Shown here in pieces: positions 56,901 through 64,000 of a stretch of DNA of 64,000 bases. Under the pieces are notes generated by a model. That model ran no database searches, was not told where the DNA came from, and saw only the letters and a list, made by a program, of their open reading frames with translations. The translations under genes and the position numbers were made by a program. Position 1 is the stretch's first letter; each line of letters opens with the position of its first letter. Source of the DNA: Symbiodinium natans. Taxonomy: Eukaryota; Sar; Dinophyceae; Suessiales; Symbiodiniaceae. The DNA is taken from the NCBI GenBank assembly GCA_905221605.1, contig CAJNDS010001313.1, positions 374,728 through 438,727 of the forward strand. Reading direction: 5' to 3'.

Positions 56901-59023
56901 GCGATGAGGCCCCCAGTCCAAATAGTGGGCTTCACCAGCGCAGTGAGATTTCTTCAATGTTTCAACCTGAAGCCCGAAATCTTCCATTGCAAGAGGCCCA
57001 ACAAATTGCTGCTCACTCTCCCATTGAGCAGTTTACTGGGACGACTGTGCTTGACTCGTTATCGGAGTCGTCGTTTCGCGATTGGCGTACATCCCCGGTT
57101 GAGGCTGATGTGTTAGAGAGATGCACACGCATGCGCGACTCATCACCATCTGGGCACAACCCTCTTGCCTGCGTTGATTATAGAAACAGATCCTGTAAGA
57201 GAAAATGGCAGCAGATATGCGGTCCAGATTTTGATCTTGAAGGCGATGTTATGCCGAATGAGCAGAACTTCCCGACGATTGATGAAGACCTCCTCTATGA
57301 GCATTCACCTGTTAGATCAACTTTTCAGCAGACAGGTGTTGTTTCTTCTTGTGCTACGTCATGGGCTGAAAGTATACGGTCTTTCATTAGACGTAATGGC
57401 CCTTGTGAAGCATGGAATTACAGTCAAAATGCACCAGCTTCACCTAAGCAGCCTCTTCATCCTTTCGGCCTTAACTACTCGTGCTCTGATGGGCGGCAAT
57501 CCGTAGGCAATCCTGAAGATGTATCACTTGATCATCACAGGCTGTCGCCAGTTACTGTCGTCGATACCTCTCAGGATCCTGAAGAAAGTTTTCCCTCGCC
57601 GCACCCTCCAATCAATCATGTCTCGAATCTGTCTGGTGATGATACGATGCTTTCTTACCATGTGTGCGTCCTCAATGGGCAAAATGCTGATCTTGAAGGG
57701 GGGGCAAAAGGAGATCAACAATTCTTACCCAATAAAGTTGATGTTTCCAAAATGGTTCAAAAGCTAAAAGAAATCCCGCATGGACTGCAGCCCAAGCAAG
57801 TCCGAATGCTTTTGGTTTCTGACAATCGTTTGATGCAAAAAATTCAGCGGACTACAGACCCCAAGCATCTTCTTGACTGCGTCACTGCCGCTGCCAAGAG
57901 GATGGGAGTTCCGATCCTTGCACAAACTAGTCAGCAAACCCCGAGTACTTCAAATGCGCGACCCCTGTCAAAAACAGAAGGTAAAGGTCAGGGAACTAAA
58001 CATGGCAAAGGCAAATCTGACATAGCCCCCGCTGAATTGCCAGCAACAGGAATCGACACCCGTGCTGATCAGAAAACTTTCGCGCGCAATAGCAAAGGCA
58101 ATGGCAAAGGCAAAGGAAAGCGACTGGAGAATCGAAGTCCTGTCAAATTTTCCCTTGACCCCCATGGATGGAATGTCAAGCCCTTGCAGGAGTTTGTCCC
58201 TCATCATGGAGCTGTTTATCTCACGGAGTCTGAAGAAGAAGCCAAGAAGTTGTCTGAGCAAGCGGCAGGGAAACCTTTCCCTATTGCTGTTTTATGCCCC
58301 AAGCCATTTTGCATTGGCGTCGGAGATCCTGAATCTCTCTTTGTCGAGGTTGAGCGCACGCAAAATGGTACCACCCAAAAGGTTTCCATGCAAGCTTACC
58401 TTCATCAGCTCACAGCGCACGAGGTGACATACATGAAAACGGCTGCCCGAGTTCACATCACCAAGCCTGACACTTCCAAAACTGCTGTTTTGTATGTTAC
58501 TTACTGTGATGAAGGAGCCAGTGCTCAAACACAACTTGAAATTCAGCAAAAGAAAATTCCCGCGATCAGACAATGGATTATTTCTGCTATCTCTGCGCAA
58601 CAAAAACATTTTCAACATGAGATCCAAGATACCTGGCACCCGCAATATGTCAAAAAAGATGGTGATAAAACGTGGTATCAAATATCCATCCGAGTCAAGC
58701 AGCAAGATGTTGATAAGTTCCTATCAATCTCTGCCCCTGGCAAGATCCAAATTAATGGGCCGGCCTCCGTCAAAGGAGGTATACATCACTTGTGGCTTAA
58801 AGCCAATGGCCGGGCTCTGCCGGAAGAAGATGTCCAAGACATTCTTCAACAATTTCATGGCCTTCATCTAGGTGCGTTCTGGCTACGCGGTACGTGGGCG
58901 ATTCGCGCGAGAGTTAAAGAGCTTGAGCAGATTAAGCAACAGCTTGGGCGCACTGAAGAACCTGCGTATTTTCTTGGAAATTGTAGCCCTGAGTGGGATG
59001 TGACGCGGCTGCTTCCCTGTTAG
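53963..59023 (+). CDS. retrotransposon ORF1-like protein with OTU protease domain
   Basis: 1686 codons open from a TTG; the first ATG is at 54,059 (residue 33). Counting from the TTG, an OTU-type cysteine-protease domain lies at about residues 220-340: GDGNCLWRA with presumed nucleophile C232, a middle helix WGNSLALCGIASYLQRDI, and presumed catalytic H329 in LHSQHYSPA. A Pro-rich linker spans about 410-540, CxxC pairs at about 757-823 (CSDC, CNACS, CPDC) may bind zinc, and a Lys/Gly-rich stretch (NSKGNGKGKGK) lies near 1375. The last 300 residues resemble the region before the endonuclease in protist LINEs. OTU enzymes cleave ubiquitin-like chains and occur in some retroelements and viruses. 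The frame stops where the deletion joins. Confidence 0.8.
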   Translation: MPAAVRCTQFAPILEIEADCPQQNPKRAQNSAMLPAMLYRTIGGQQNIHHKRVDIECEVDDGDERLSHSSAHYCVDSVCWCHARGTLAKNTQTHISKNLNEHPQIPLFWMVWAICISTLMDALIVQEVAGKNANLNCRRLCPQSSFVRSGWFSFGFRIVRTVFLCYIFFAFPLGEISSSLVNVVCLTDKKSPVKSKTKSCKFLQNFGVEMTVWTPQQHIFVECQDAVGDGNCLWRAAAKFTTQKWYSLKRKTLKHLMQQAKQRHASEQIHIIRKLSKRNAWGNSLALCGIASYLQRDICVMTDKAMIWVRSPQSGLKAQTIFLSLHSQHYSPAVRSSAQFSFKHCTRTAPISFEEFSKSQSFFPSLCFPKFRYGDRSLGKVGSRVFDRVKTRTLFDLQQGCFTSMHTPKKPAYRPAGKGPSGQRRPGESFHQQVERIVKAKMPLPLTPPEPPGLMPGYRRPPAPPPAPTRSLVPPPPVRESPKLQAVPQALTTSHEMPLSPPKRQPPTPPQRPSRSPAITDDNVADNSCLEPLVGSVAVTPHQPLSGYHRLVTSSSCASTHPLTTSVHPHVDAATPAPSTRNVPPHTSMLTSPSGSLPDGILRSTTLETASSSLGGGSSVPGQRLCRVVVCSRGTIVKDGGSLPAVQECRYPGWDTIPKSLHHVSDKTRDATLQYHVGVNRRVLNQNLLHPPFVAAVAEAVAQTLRSKSAVLLFECSEGSHHSVSAAVIAAEVLKVFISPEDVQLRHLSSNNWKGTCEGQCSDCQAGPGPIFQNSILDVVDAVRELMRDYTASAVVCNACSAAVSQHTHKYLAEYVEATCPDCNQHEQNFETLQNKQNFKLKTSKNVSQQNCQQIQHVWTTCVRNDDTSSPLTALKVHSPRVPRNPHLVRSFLRVLGIAALADCLRGGMFGEESCMFLDQELFELLSPVATHYDSLSSYHTVPARVSTCAPTINLTFADSISPSEVLSPGHFGFSPISVCDEAPSPNSGLHQRSEISSMFQPEARNLPLQEAQQIAAHSPIEQFTGTTVLDSLSESSFRDWRTSPVEADVLERCTRMRDSSPSGHNPLACVDYRNRSCKRKWQQICGPDFDLEGDVMPNEQNFPTIDEDLLYEHSPVRSTFQQTGVVSSCATSWAESIRSFIRRNGPCEAWNYSQNAPASPKQPLHPFGLNYSCSDGRQSVGNPEDVSLDHHRLSPVTVVDTSQDPEESFPSPHPPINHVSNLSGDDTMLSYHVCVLNGQNADLEGGAKGDQQFLPNKVDVSKMVQKLKEIPHGLQPKQVRMLLVSDNRLMQKIQRTTDPKHLLDCVTAAAKRMGVPILAQTSQQTPSTSNARPLSKTEGKGQGTKHGKGKSDIAPAELPATGIDTRADQKTFARNSKGNGKGKGKRLENRSPVKFSLDPHGWNVKPLQEFVPHHGAVYLTESEEEAKKLSEQAAGKPFPIAVLCPKPFCIGVGDPESLFVEVERTQNGTTQKVSMQAYLHQLTAHEVTYMKTAARVHITKPDTSKTAVLYVTYCDEGASAQTQLEIQQKKIPAIRQWIISAISAQQKHFQHEIQDTWHPQYVKKDGDKTWYQISIRVKQQDVDKFLSISAPGKIQINGPASVKGGIHHLWLKANGRALPEEDVQDILQQFHGLHLGAFWLRGTWAIRARVKELEQIKQQLGRTEEPAYFLGNCSPEWDVTRLLPC

Positions 59024-61428
59024 GCGCGTGGACTTCTGAAATCCCCACTGATAGGATCCTTGCAAAAGTTTTTGTAGATGATCGACTTCTTATTAGCCAA
59101 GATAATAATCAACTGCAAGAGTCTTTTCATGCAACTCAGATTTGGGATGCACATCATGGGTTCAAGACACAAGCAAAAACTATTGCCTTTGGAAACAACC
59201 CAAAAGATACTAACCTATGGTGGCTTGATGGATACGAAGTTAGCAGACAAAAAGAAGTGGCCTATCTTGGTATCCCCCTTCCTCTCCAAGGTAGCAGCAT
59301 GTCTAGTTTCTTTGCACCAATCTTGCGGAATTGTCTTGTTCTTCTCAACAAGCTGGTCAGATCAAAAATATCTCATGACAACGCCGTTACCGTTGTTGCG
59401 CGCAAAATCATCCCCGCGCTCTGCTATCCGTCTTCTGCAGCACGTCCTACCAAAGCACAGGTTGATAATCTGCGATCAAAAATTTTCGAGGCTACATCAT
59501 TTAGGCCATGCCAAACTCAGGTTGCACATGCAGTCTTCTGTGAGCGCACGCATCAATTTGATCCTGAAAGTGCCATGGTTTACCACAACCTGACTTTCTG
59601 GAGGCGTGTGTATATGCAAGCTCCTCAAATTATCCTGCAAGTTAAAGATTTTGCTACACATGCCATGCAATGCAACCGCTCCCTGTTTGGCCCGTACACG
59701 ATCTTGCAGAGAGATGTTGATTGGCTTGATTGCGAGCTGGATATTGCTGATGGTCTTCTTAAGCACCGTGAGTTTGGTCAAATTTCCTTCTATGAGCCGG
59801 ACAAAGAAAAATTTGCACATTTTATCAGGATGCTTATTCGGCAGCGACATTTTTCAACTCTTGATGCAAAGCATTCAAAATGGCAAGGGATCATTCACAC
59901 CGATATTGAAGCCACCACTAAACTTTTACGTTCGCTGGAGCCTAGCAGTCCGTATAAGAATCCTCTTTATCGCCTTCTTTCGGACGCACACGCTACGCCG
60001 TACCGGTTGCACAAAATGAACATCAAGCAGACTCCGCATTGCCAATTTTGTCTTCATGAGGTGGGGAATATCCAACATATTGTGTGGGATTGCCCGAGAT
60101 TTGCTAATCTGAGAGCTCACTGGCCGAGTGAGCTGTTAGATCGCGTTTCGTGGCCTTCTTGTGCTTCCTGTGCCATGATTTGTACGACTCAGATGCCTCG
60201 TCCCACGCGTATCTTATGGCCAAAGTTGCAGCTGCATGTCATTCAACTGCTTTGGCAATGGATGGAGTTGTGCCGCAACCCTGAACTGTATGACCAGTTC
60301 GCACAGCACAGCATAACTCACACAGACACAGTCTCTATTGCCGGCAACATCTTTCGCAGTCATAATCAGCAATTTTCACTTGGGAGAGCTGTGTGCCCTA
60401 TTTCTTTCAAATGGAATCCCCCGATTAATCGCACTTCATGGAATAGATGGGGCAGCACTTCTAAAGATTTTGCGCTCCTCTTTAGCTTTTGGACTAAATG
60501 GACTAATCAAGCAGCTGTTCATGCTACCAAAATTAAAACTTGGACACAAGCTCTTGCCCTTTTTGTTCAGCGCGGCGGTTCTTCTGCAAGTTTCCTTCGC
60601 GATTGTCAATTTGTAGGCATGGCGTCATACAAATTTAGGCTTCTCACTACCTACATTTTTCAAAATCAAGGCGATAATGATGATCTTAGCCATCTCGTAG
60701 TGGGCCATGAAAGACAGGCTAAATGGCTTGAAACTTTCCCGCCCGAAACTGCATTCCCGGAGAGTCTTTACTTCATCCCTGCTTGGGATCTGACGAAAGC
60801 CGCATCTGATCTACAAGCCATTCGTGTTGATGCTCGTCTGTCGGATTGTGTTAATTCGCAGGTTCTCCGCATTACCCCTGTCCAATTTTGTAATGCGGTT
60901 GGAACTGTTAGCGCAAGCCTTATGACCATTCCGCTGTGTAAAGATTGGCCTGTCCCCAGGTTGTCTTCCAAATTTCGCCTTCCTTGGGTCGATCAGATTT
61001 TTGATCTCCGTAGTGATTGCAATCAAGGGGTTCACAAAAACATCCCTTGCATCATCCATGTCACACTTGAAAAATGGAATTCTATGACTGCGCAAGAAAT
61101 TCGTGGTGCCCTTCCACCTAAGCCTGGACCGCTTAAGCGTTTCAATGCCGCTTGCAAAAGACTTGCCAGGTTTAAAGTTTGCCTTGAAAGATTCAAACAG
61201 AGCCAGCTTCTTGAAAACGACATTCGCACACATGTGCTTGAACCTGTGTGGGCTCCTGCTGAAGAATGTGCTTGCTGCAAGAAACTTCTTAATTACTCGA
61301 TTGAACCTAGGAATCTCACACGAAGATGTCCTAAGTCGCATGATATTCCTGTACAGACTCTGGACCTTTGGTCACAGAAATATGATGCAATGCTTTTACT
61401 GCTGCAATCCATCTGCAGCAAGTTGTAG
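58993..61428 (+). CDS. rear part of LINE reverse transcriptase (5'-truncated)
   Basis: 811 codons open from a GTG, overlapping the previous frame by 31 bases in another phase. The catalytic box of motif C reads AKVFVDDRLL (D29, D30), preceded by only about 26 residues (GCDAAASLLGAWTSEI) that look like the end of motif B. Motifs 0 to A and the endonuclease are absent. After the thumb region, C350-x2-C353-x8-H362-x4-C367 (CQFC...H...C) is the typical C-terminal knuckle of LINE polymerases. A long tail follows, with a Cys cluster CACC at about residue 761. Without motif A the copy cannot encode an active polymerase. Confidence 0.88.
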   Translation: MGCDAAASLLGAWTSEIPTDRILAKVFVDDRLLISQDNNQLQESFHATQIWDAHHGFKTQAKTIAFGNNPKDTNLWWLDGYEVSRQKEVAYLGIPLPLQGSSMSSFFAPILRNCLVLLNKLVRSKISHDNAVTVVARKIIPALCYPSSAARPTKAQVDNLRSKIFEATSFRPCQTQVAHAVFCERTHQFDPESAMVYHNLTFWRRVYMQAPQIILQVKDFATHAMQCNRSLFGPYTILQRDVDWLDCELDIADGLLKHREFGQISFYEPDKEKFAHFIRMLIRQRHFSTLDAKHSKWQGIIHTDIEATTKLLRSLEPSSPYKNPLYRLLSDAHATPYRLHKMNIKQTPHCQFCLHEVGNIQHIVWDCPRFANLRAHWPSELLDRVSWPSCASCAMICTTQMPRPTRILWPKLQLHVIQLLWQWMELCRNPELYDQFAQHSITHTDTVSIAGNIFRSHNQQFSLGRAVCPISFKWNPPINRTSWNRWGSTSKDFALLFSFWTKWTNQAAVHATKIKTWTQALALFVQRGGSSASFLRDCQFVGMASYKFRLLTTYIFQNQGDNDDLSHLVVGHERQAKWLETFPPETAFPESLYFIPAWDLTKAASDLQAIRVDARLSDCVNSQVLRITPVQFCNAVGTVSASLMTIPLCKDWPVPRLSSKFRLPWVDQIFDLRSDCNQGVHKNIPCIIHVTLEKWNSMTAQEIRGALPPKPGPLKRFNAACKRLARFKVCLERFKQSQLLENDIRTHVLEPVWAPAEECACCKKLLNYSIEPRNLTRRCPKSHDIPVQTLDLWSQKYDAMLLLLQSICSKL

Positions 61429-61683
61429 ATCTGTTCAGTGCTCTGAGCTATTGCTGAGGATGCAGATGACATCTTCTTTAATTATTGACTTCGACAGGCT
61501 TTCGCCCGCATACCCCCAAAACCCCATTCTAATAATTAAGGCCCCTAGATTAAAGAGCTTAGGGGGTGTATAGGCGTGCCCGTGGCACTCTCGCTTTCTG
61601 TGTATATGTATGGCAGGGTAGCAGTCTGACGCAGCCGCTGCTGCTGCCCCAATCATCATCGCTGCCGCCGGCGACAGAGCAAG

Positions 61684-63373
61684 GTGGACGAGTTGCACTT
61701 CGCAGACCGCGTATGGTTCAGGCCGCTGAGCTTTGTGCAGGAAGGCCTGCGCATCCCAATGAATTTCGGCCCCGCCACTGCACAGCACCCAGACGGCAAT
61801 CCCAATCGCCGGCAAGAAGAAGCTTCCCCCGCAGATTCCACTGTGACGGAGGTTCAGCACCATTCCCCAAACCCTAAACCCGAAACCCTAAACCCTATAA
61901 GCCCTACATAAGACCTATCAACCCTAGATCCTAACCTTTTCGTCGCTTGGCGTGGTCTGCCCACGCTTCCTGACAGCAGCTCAAGCTCAGAGGGCTTGGG
62001 ACTTGTCAGAGGGGTTTAGGGTTTAGGGTTTAGGGTTTAGGGTTTACCACCTTCAAACTCAAACCCTCAAACCCTCAAACCCTCGGCTCATCCCACCATC
62101 CCTGACAGGGTGTATTTGAGGCTCCTCTTGGGGAATTGGTGACCCTAAGCCCCAAACCCCAAACCCTGAACCCCCTAAACCCTGTTTTGTGTTTCAAGGC
62201 TCCTCTCGGGGAACAGATTTTGAGTAAAGCAGAGGACACCCCACACGTTTTGCCGCATGTTTCAAGGTGAGGGGTCAGGTCCCTAGGGGTGCGGCTACTG
62301 GCTTCGGTCTCTGATGTTTAGTGCCTGAGGTTTCTGGCTCAGGGTTTGGATCAGAGTTTAGGGCTTCTAGGGCTCAGAGTTTAGGGTCTGGGGTTCAGAG
62401 TTTAGGGTTTTAGGGTTAAGGCTCAGAAGCGTTTAGGGTTAAAGGACCCCAACCGCTGAGCCAGACACCCACCCAGTGCTGGAAGGCAGCGCCAGTCCCA
62501 CGCAAGGATGAGCCGGGACCTCGGAAGAGGGTGTTAGGGTTTAGGGTTTACGGGTTAGGGTTTAGGGTTGGGGTTCCCCGCGCCCTAAACCTCAAACCCG
62601 AAGCCCTACATGCCCGAAAAAAGCTCTTTAAAGGCCCCCCTGCCGCTACACCCTACAAGCCCTAAACCCTGAATCAACCTACAACAATCCCCTGCCCCTT
62701 AACGTCTATACCCCCTAAACCCTAAACCCTATAAACTACTACTCTCTAAACGCTATAGTTAAACCCTATAAGCCCTGTAAACCCTACAAACCCTAATAAG
62801 TCCCAAAAGAAGACCGAAGACCTGGGCTTCGCAAGTGTGCCGCCTGGGCCCAGGCTCGTGGAGGCCCCTCCGCCGAAAGTGGAGGACCCCCAGTTTGTTT
62901 GGGCTGAGGGATGAGGGATTTAGGGCTTCGGGGGTTTAGGGTTTAGGCTTTAGGGTTTAGGGTGCTTGTGTCGCTTTCAGGGATTGATTTGGGGTTTAGA
63001 GTTCAGGGTTTAGTATTTAGGGCTGTAGGGTTCCCGGAGTTCCGGGTTTAGGGGGCATTTGGGGGTTTAGGGTTTAGTGGATGGGGCGTTTGGCTTGGCA
63101 GCCTTGGATGTTGCCTTTCAGGTTAGAGTGTAGGGTGCAAACAACCCTGATTTGCCCGACACTCTTCCAAGGGAGCCCTTTCTCTTACCTCACCAGACAG
63201 CAGGCGTGGGCTGGTCTGTGGGTCGTCTCCTGGATGACGTGCCAGGAGCCCTGCTCCTGGATGCTATGGGCCTTGGCAAGACGTCCCAAGCCTTCACAGG
63301 GCTCGACGCAGTCACTCGTCTACGAGGGTCGAAGGCAGTGGTGGCCTGCCCGAAGTCTGTCGTCATCATCTAA
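61684..63373 (+). CDS. SNF2-family helicase-like ATPase, N-terminal part, with telomere-repeat introns (model E)
   Basis: Exons 61684-61851 (VDELHFADRVWFRPLSFVQE onward), 62465-62530 (TPTQCWKAAPVPRKDEPGP), 62801-62896 (SQKKTEDLGFASVPPGPRL then Pro-rich) and 63134-63373. All junctions fall on codon boundaries and the frame stays open. The last exon reads LPHQTAGVGW, then GALLLDAMGLGKTSQAF and VVACPKSVV, which match the SNF2 Q-region, motif I (Walker A) and motif Ia. The family norm in motif I is DEMGLGKT, so Ala replaces Glu here. SNF2 proteins remodel chromatin or act in DNA repair. Donors are GTTCAG, GTGTTAGGG and GTTTGGG; acceptors GCAAG, CCAG, ATAAG and GTGTAG. It stops at a TAA before an A-run; a donor shortly before that stop is likely, since the other motifs are missing. 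Confidence 0.65.
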
Positions 63374-64000
63374 AAAAAAAGTCCGGGAAGAGAAGTTGCA
63401 AAAGTGGGGACGGCTGGCAGGGTCGCAGGCGTGTCCCGCACTACGGACAACTTCGCTGCATGAAGCCGGAGTGGGCAGCTCTGGTTTGGGAGGGCGTTGT
63501 ACTAAATTGTTGATTCTGGGAGATCAAGAGGTTTTCGTGGTTGCTAGGCAGGAGACAGGGGGCTTAGGTTCTAGGAGTTGCATGGGGCCTAGGGTTTCGG
63601 AGTTTCGGTGCTTTGGGACGGGTTTGGGGCTCCGCAGAGGGAGAGGGAGGGGTTTCTGGGGTGGTTCTTTCAGGCTTTACAGGCCTTGGATGTAGGCCTT
63701 GAGGTGCCCTAAACCTTAAACCTTAAACCTCAAACCCCCGAACTGAGCCGTTTAAGGGCCAAGGGTTCAGGTTATGGGTCGTTCGGGGGCTATAAGCGTC
63801 TCAACGCCCCCTCAGAGACGCGGCCTGGACTCTGCAGGGTGTTTAGGGTTTAGGGTTTGGGGTTTAGGGTTTGGCTTCCGGTGCTGAAGAGTGGTAGTTC
63901 AGACGACAAGACTCTAGATTGATTCCATGTCATGAGGTTGGGTTTTTGAGATGCTATGAGATTCCCCAAAAGCGCAATGAACCCTAAACCCTAAACCCTA
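61860..64000. repeat. TTTAGGG/CCCTAAA landscape resumes
   Basis: Arrays at 62,013-62,044, 62,535-62,570 and 63,838-63,875, and CCCTAAA at 61,866-61,900, 62,705-62,795 and 63,980-64,000. A duplicated sequence with AGGCTCCTCTTGGGGAA occurs at 62,112 and 62,199. 63,374-64,000 shows no further supportable exon. Confidence 0.9.
61928..62013 (+). CDS. possible additional exon within model E
   Basis: Between CCCTAG and G/GTTTAGGG the island reads FVAWRGLPTLPDSSSSSEG in one frame. It breaks the phase of model E if included, so it may be alternative or chance. Confidence 0.28.

Larger units (their letters stand above)
53876..61560 (+). mobile_element. LINE-like non-LTR retrotransposon, internally deleted
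   Basis: Intronless, less GC-rich block inserted in the telomere-type landscape. TTTAGGG repeats stop at about 53,875 and ordinary exon/repeat structure resumes after about 61,560. It holds two long frames: OTU-like protease plus ORF1-like C-terminus, and the rear of a reverse transcriptase with a CCHC-type knuckle. No poly-A tail or clear target-site duplication was seen, so exact ends are uncertain. Endonuclease and the front part of the polymerase are missing. Confidence 0.85.

Overview
The window looks like nuclear DNA of a dinoflagellate, probably a symbiodiniacean-like or related alga. Three things in the sequence point there. TTTAGGG-type repeats are scattered through it in both orientations. 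A recognisable gene (ATP sulfurylase) is split into many short exons whose introns start with GC or GA at least as often as GT, and every mapped acceptor is AG followed by G. Coding segments prefer G or C at third positions. No rRNA, tRNA or CRISPR array was recognised by eye.

Left part (1-25,835). Ordinary intron-rich DNA with few telomere-like repeats. It holds the 5' part of an alpha/beta-hydrolase (2 to about 760), a block of 56-bp repeats (1.6-2.1 kb), several coding-like segments of unknown function (minus strand at 3.3-3.6, 4.3-5.7 and 13.1-13.5 kb; plus strand at 9.6-10.2 kb), two guanine-tract elements carrying a duplicated 170-bp unit (10.7-11.7 kb), and a multi-exon ATP sulfurylase gene (16,706-21,232). 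One of its introns is a large fold-back built of GTGGGGCAA-type minisatellites. Unassigned exon-like segments follow, and the part ends in microsatellites at a 100-N gap (25,836-25,935).

Right part (25,936-64,000). A dense TTTAGGG/CCCTAAA landscape. Embedded in it, almost all on the plus strand, are short coding-like islands (about 45-170 bp, one of about 440 bp). They begin after an AG and end at a GT that is very often the start of a TTTAGGG array. Islands typically have CCCTAAA arrays upstream and TTTAGGG arrays downstream, so the presumed introns open with TTTAGGG and close with CCCTAAA. In four places neighbouring islands, each read in the frame with most G/C third positions, join in phase: 27,429-28,825; 30,426-33,203; 36,310-39,371 (ending in a stop); and 61,684-63,373, where the last exon carries a SNF2-type ATPase motif (DAMGLGKT). 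My main proposal is that telomere-like inverted repeats form or invaded the introns of these genes. At least three families of small palindromic (MITE-like) elements sit in the same introns.

Mobile element (about 53,876-61,560). A LINE-like retrotransposon without introns interrupts the repeat landscape. Its first frame carries an OTU-like cysteine-protease domain. Its second frame starts inside the reverse transcriptase, just before the FVDD box, and ends with the C-x2-C-x8-H-x4-C knuckle usual for LINE polymerases. The endonuclease and the front half of the polymerase are missing, so the copy appears internally deleted.

Reading frames of most islands are inferred from open frame, splice dinucleotides and third-position composition only. 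No transcript or database evidence was available.
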